Source: Antedon mediterranea (Eukaryota > Echinodermata > Crinoidea > Comatulida > Antedonidae). Taken from it: 64,000 nt of DNA. This document shows positions 59,291 through 64,000 of the stretch, piece by piece. Position 1 is the first letter of the stretch. Every line of letters starts with the position of its first letter. The notes below the pieces were generated by a model that saw only the letters and a list, made by a program, of their open reading frames with translations, ran no database searches and had not been told where the DNA came from. The stretch is from assembly GCF_964355755.1 (NCBI RefSeq), contig NC_092670.1, forward strand, positions 37,623,795-37,687,794, in the 5' to 3' direction. A program made the position numbers and the translations under genes.

Positions 59291-59466
59291 TACAGTCAAT
59301 TCTTTCCAAAAATACTGGATACCTTTGGGCTAACATGTCTGGTTTTCTGGAAAGTCTGGTATTGGGAATGTGTTTCTAATAGTAAAAATGAGTTTGAGAT
59401 CTTTGGACCTCAAGAAAATCCAGCTTTCAGAGAGTCGGGTATTAGTGGGAGACTGAGTCAACTGTA
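59291..59466. mobile_element. Family C MITE (pogo/Tigger-like)
   Basis: TACAGTCAATTCTTTCCAAA at the left, GAGTCAACTGTA at the right, body with TCTGGTTTTCTGGAAAGTCT; the third copy in the window. Confidence 0.75.
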
Positions 59467-60640
59467 TATAATGTACAGTCTATAAAGATAAACAGGATAC
59501 TGCACCTTCAAAACTTCAAAAGTGCATTATACAGTACTATAATAGTTCAACGGTCCTCTATGATTACACAGGAAAAAAATACTGTATATGGCGGAATTCT
59601 TCATGCGTTCTACCTATACAACCACAATGGTGGTTTTTATGCCACTCAAATTCTGAAAGATGCAATGTCAGTAAAGAGATTCAAAACAAAGAAAGACATG
59701 GACAACATTATGAAGATAACGTGTAAAGTGCAGTACATATATACCAATGTTCCAAATAGTTACAAATGTTATCACTGTTGTCATAGTGCGTTGACCTTTG
59801 GACAATCCTGATTTACTAGTTGTTCAAACAAAGTATGTTTTGTCTACTGACAAACATTGTAGTGAGAAAAGAAGGTTAAACTGTATGTATACAAGCATAT
59901 CCAGAAATTGGAAAATGGAAGTATACAAAGTGTCAATAGAGTGTCAATTATCATTGTCGATAGATAGGTACATTCTATGCAATAAAACTGCCCTAGAAAG
60001 TTGTTTAATCACCATTGAAACATGTAGGTATATTTTTTGTAGGTTATTTGCAGCAATCAAAATCCAGCTTGTCTTTATTGACTCAATTGATTAGTAAATG
60101 TTTGCAAATGTACTAGAGTTTATGCATTTATATTTACATTGAATCAACAGTAAAGAAATTCACATTTATCAGCTGTGCTTATTATGTCTTATCACTGTCC
60201 TGAAATCTACTTGAGACAGATCATATCTTATCTAGAATTAACCTTTTTTCTGGTTGTCATTTAACTTATTCTTACTTAGCTAGTAGTCTTTGTTGTACAA
60301 AATGGTCACCCCTACAGTATTTGTCTAAGAAATATCCTTGTCTCATGATCTTGAAGTTGTAACAAAAACCCTGCATATGCTTTTGTATGTTCTACCTCCC
60401 TCTAACATTTTCAAGTTTGTTATTGGAATTAAAGGCCAAAGCTGTATTTAAGTCTTTGTGTGATTAATTTAAGCATAAAAATATATTGGCAACATTTCTG
60501 AAAGCAAACTCCTCCAGATTAATTAAGGATAAAGATTACCATAGAATGGATGTTTCTTTAGAATGGAACTATGGAGGTAATTTAGAAGAATACCTACCTA
60601 CATTACAGCATTGAGGCTTTATGACTACAGATGTATTTCA

Positions 60641-60906
60641 AGATACCAATTCAGTGCTTTGGTATCCATCTTAGAATAAAGAAAGTATTTGGTATCTTTC
60701 TTAGAAGAAAGTATTGAAGAAGATAGCAATGCAGCGCTTTGGTATCCATCTTAGAATAAAGAAAGTATTTGGTATCTTTCTTAGAAGAAAGTATTGAAGA
60801 AGATAGCAATGCAGCGCTTTAGTATCCATCTTAGAATAAAGAAAGTATTTGGTATCTTTCTTAGAAGAAAGTATTGAAGAAGATAGCAATGCAGCGCTTT
60901 GGTATC
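60641..60906 (+). repeat. 80-bp tandem repeat, about 3.3 units
   Basis: GGTATCCATCTTAGAATAAA starts at 60,661, 60,741 and 60,821 and again as GGTATCG at 60,901, an exact 80-bp period. Each unit contains TCTTTCTTAGAAGAAAGTAT, itself a short inverted repeat (TTTCTTAGAAGAAA). Confidence 0.9.
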
Positions 60907-61518
60907 GTAATAGAAGACATATATTTCAAAAGAAGATACTCAACACTCTCGACAAATGTGTCATACTTAAGCTAACATCTAATTTAATTTCAGAAACCAA
61001 GACATTAGAATAGTAGGAAGCTCTTCATCTAATCCAATCAAGTTTTTGAAAGCATTGCAACCAAAAAATTATCTTGGATCGTAGTTTGATTGTTATAATC
61101 GTTCTGTAAGATTATAAAGATGGGATGTTTGATTTATGCAATGTTATATTCACTAAGCAACGTCCGTTCTGGCTCTCATTAATCATAATAAAAGGGTCAA
61201 AGACTTCGGATTTTAGCTAGAGAAGAATGAATTTATTTATTTCAATTTGTCACAGTTAATTAGAGCATACATTTAGTATCTTTTTCATCTTTATCTTGTG
61301 TTATACCAGTGGTTTGTGATGTTTTTTCTACCACTTTACAAGCTCTCTTGAAGACATGTTTACTCTCTCATGTCTGAAAAGAAATGATGATGGTGGTTTG
61401 TGGGGAGACTCCCACCTGAGGACATAGTTCATGGACTATACCACTTGTGGAGAGGGGTGTTCAATTAAAATTTCTACTTTTTGAGGTATATCTCGCTCTT
61501 TGAAGAGAAAGGGCTATT

Positions 61519-61581
61519 GTCGGTTTATCCAGGTAACCTAGCACTCATAGACTACCAACACCACTGTTGGTTTGTGTATTC
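61519..61581 (+). repeat. Dispersed repeat, copy 2
   Basis: GTCGGTTTATCCAGGTAACC, CACTCATAGACTACCAACAC and CACTGTTGGTTTGTGTATT, nearly the same as 50,452-50,512. Confidence 0.65.
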
Positions 61582-64000
61582 TACATTCTTATTATTATTC
61601 GTACCTTTCATGTACGTCATCAACACATTTACTGGCAACGTTAAATTACTATGCGATTGTATAGCCTAGAAGATGTCATTTGTGTTAATCAGTTGAAAAT
61701 CAATAAGAAGATGTAAGGATGACCTGTTGTGCTACATTGGTATGACATGAGTTACTTTAAATGTATTCGTTGCTAGTGTAAAGTAAATATTAGTACTGTA
61801 TACTTAAATCTTAAAAGGATTGAATCATAAGAATTGATTTGTCCATGATTTGTCACTGTAGTAACAACATTAAAGTAATTTAAAGTACAAGTGATATTCA
61901 TAAATTAAATGTGAAAATTTTATATAAATTATTTACAGTAGTCCTAATTGAAATATAATGGAGCATACTGTATGTAGAAATTAAAGTTTTAAATGCTTGT
62001 GTACAATATTTAATTAGTTACCTAGTATAGGTTATCATTACTGAATTCACCCTCTAGGGACAGGCCGAATCCACATGATGTAGTAATAAGCCGGGTATTA
62101 ATAGTTGAAGCTGCTCGAGGGTTAATCACCCTTAATGTAGTGTTATCACCGACAGTCTGAAACAACATTCAGTTGAGCCGAGATGAACAGATGTAGAATC
62201 CCCTAGGGATGTTCACCTGAGCTAGGCCTAGCCTACCTGATCTGGCTTGATGAGGATGATCTGAAATGGAATCAAAGAAAGCTCTTAAAATACACATGGG
62301 TCTGTATCGGATGTTAGTTTTTATGATGAATATAATTAATATGCTGTTTAATCATTTTTCATTAAGAATTTGGCATCATCTAATTGATGCACATGGTTGT
62401 TATATAAATTAATGTTGTTAAACCAGTAAAGTCATCTGAATGTGCGGACATTCTGATGGACTCACTTGGTGTGTGTGTCACAGTCTGTGATACTTCCAGT
62501 ACCTATTTGTACACCTGATAAATTTGAAGTTACTTAATTAATTATGCACCAATTTATCTATTGAGAATTCAAAAATATCAGTAACATAGTACCAGATCAA
62601 GCCTTTATTTCCATAATTGTTTTGTAATCTTTTTTTTTACAAAAAAATGTTTCCTATACATATTTTTCTTGCCACCAATTTCAACTTTACCATACAGATT
62701 TGCAGGTTTTAATGTTCTTGTTAAATCATTTGAAAGAGTTTAACATTTTCACCTGTTTCAGAGATCTATATACCATGTTAGTCTAACAATAACAATTTGC
62801 ATTCATCTAATAAGTAATTCTGTGATATTTTTGCTGGTTGATATTCATCTATTGTTATAGTAGTAAAGGTAAAATGGCAAATAATTAGTTACTGTAACTT
62901 GATTCATACCTAAAGACTTTCCCAAATTCCAATTTGACTAGTGTAGAGAGTGCCCTAGCCCACAAGCCTTTTTGCTAACCCACTACTAAAGTATGCTTAG
63001 CAAGTAAACTTATTTTTAAACACTGTTATATTGCGACCTGTTTTTTTAATTTTTCATTAGCTCATTGAAACAAAGCGGTTACCGTTAGCCCAAGGTGTTT
63101 TTTACTAGATATTTGCATACTGAGTGTTGGGCAAGCAAAGTGCATTTACCTTAATGAACCTTTATATCAATTATTGTGTGCTCAATGAACAGTCATATAT
63201 TTTTCTACCCAGGCTTCTTATCTGAAAATCCTTGTGCGCAATTTGCCAATCTCAATTTAATATTCATCCACTTTATTATTATTATCTTATTATAAGTTGC
63301 ACCACAAACACACCAGCTAATTCTTCTAAATCGAATCATTCTTGATTTCATTACTTGGTTTTGATTTATTTGCTGTACACGTCATTGAGAAGTTTCTTTT
63401 AACAGTCTTATCGCATTTCCAGGTTATGATGACCAAACCATAGAGGATGCTATAATAATTTGTTTAGAATTACAAACCAACTAATAGAGGGCGTTTACTT
63501 CAAAATATAACTTGGTAGAGTTGACAGATATACTGTACCAGCAGACTACAGTCAAGAGTACTGTACACATGGACGTTCTTTAGATACTGTGTTATTTATG
63601 CTTTGGTACGTCTACCAACGTCTATAAGATCATGTACTAGTTGACAAAAATGAAGAAATGACATCAATATTTATAGAACTTTTGGTTTTCTTGATTGATT
63701 TAATCAATTCCTTTGCCATTTTATGATGCAATAAAAATCTTGTTTTTTATTGCATTTTTATTGAATTTTTTAGAAAATTTAAACTAAATAATAAGGCTTA
63801 TTATAAAAGAGATTAAGCTGTCTTTTGCCTTCTTTTCAATGCAATTCACACCTGTCAAAGGGTTAGGGTTAGTTAGTGCCATACTTAATATACAATGCCG
63901 ACTTTGTGCTTTGATAGAAATCATTTTTAAGTGTTAAGATCAAGTGTTCATTGCTTCAATCTAACAATCTAAGCACCTTTCAGCATTCCCCTTAGGCTAT

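Larger units (their letters stand above)
40933..64000 (+). other. First intron of the integrin alpha gene (at least 23 kb, open at window end)
   Basis: No exon with integrin-like sequence was found after 40,932. Repeats in it are listed separately. Stretches 40,933-45,215 (apart from short ORFs in AT-rich DNA), 46,910-48,890, 49,051-50,440, 55,371-57,100 and 61,582-64,000 show no recognisable gene, RNA gene or transposon. An unrelated gene inside this intron cannot be excluded but none is visible on either strand. Confidence 0.55.

Noticed and set aside
59560-60094. Two overlapping plus-strand ORFs
   Set aside because: No recognisable domain and no phase-compatible link to the integrin exon; composition like the surrounding intron.
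63380-63480. Possible integrin exon 2 after TTTCCAG at about 63,420
   Set aside because: The following sequence (GTTATGATGACCAAACCATA) has stops and no FG-GAP-like residues in the required phase.
63858-63872. GGGTTAGGGTTAG telomere-like motif
   Set aside because: Only about two units; too short to mean an interstitial telomere.

Overview
The window is animal nuclear DNA. Coding sequence is split into exons with GT/AG borders and consistent phases, introns reach about 19.5 kb, the bases are strongly AT-rich, and the non-coding part is full of small inverted-repeat transposons (MITEs), SINEs and minisatellites. The two genes recognised (an ARHGAP21/23-type Rho GAP and an integrin alpha chain) and the repeat style suggest a marine invertebrate, possibly an echinoderm or other invertebrate deuterostome. 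The species cannot be fixed from this sequence.

Region 1 (1-35,706, + strand): the 3' part of an ARHGAP21/23-like gene. Thirteen exons join in one open frame of about 1,799 codons to a TAG at 35,704. In order they encode a long disordered Ser/Arg-rich region, a PH domain (exons 5-8), a linker, a complete RhoGAP domain (exons 10-12, with the Arg finger and the conserved Lys, Arg and Asn), and a long basic tail with an RRHTV motif. The N-terminal exons (a PDZ domain in the vertebrate proteins) lie before position 1. A 72-nt exon at 4,269 is phase-symmetric and may be a cassette. The exon 4 acceptor is the last of seven regularly spaced acceptor-like units.

Region 2 (9,800-29,300): one giant intron that splits the PH domain. 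It holds a roughly 5.1 kb satellite of 47-bp units (about 108 copies) interrupted by an 848-bp terminal-inverted-repeat transposon with no ORF, plus several other MITEs, SINE pieces and degenerate tandem repeats.

Region 3 (35,707-40,699): 3' UTR and intergenic DNA with candidate poly(A) signals and four MITEs.

Region 4 (40,700-64,000, + strand): exon 1 of an integrin alpha gene (signal peptide plus start of the beta-propeller), followed by at least 23 kb of its first intron. No second exon was recognised. The intron carries a 33-bp minisatellite, a 5S rRNA-derived SINE, a PIF/Harbinger-like MITE and other repeats.

Both genes point the same way. A Rho GAP and an integrin chain both act in adhesion and the cytoskeleton, but nothing here shows that they are co-regulated. 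The most notable non-coding items are the tandem 3' splice-site modules, the transposon-interrupted satellite, the 5S-derived SINE, and a MITE family whose internal 21-bp unit has expanded into a minisatellite.
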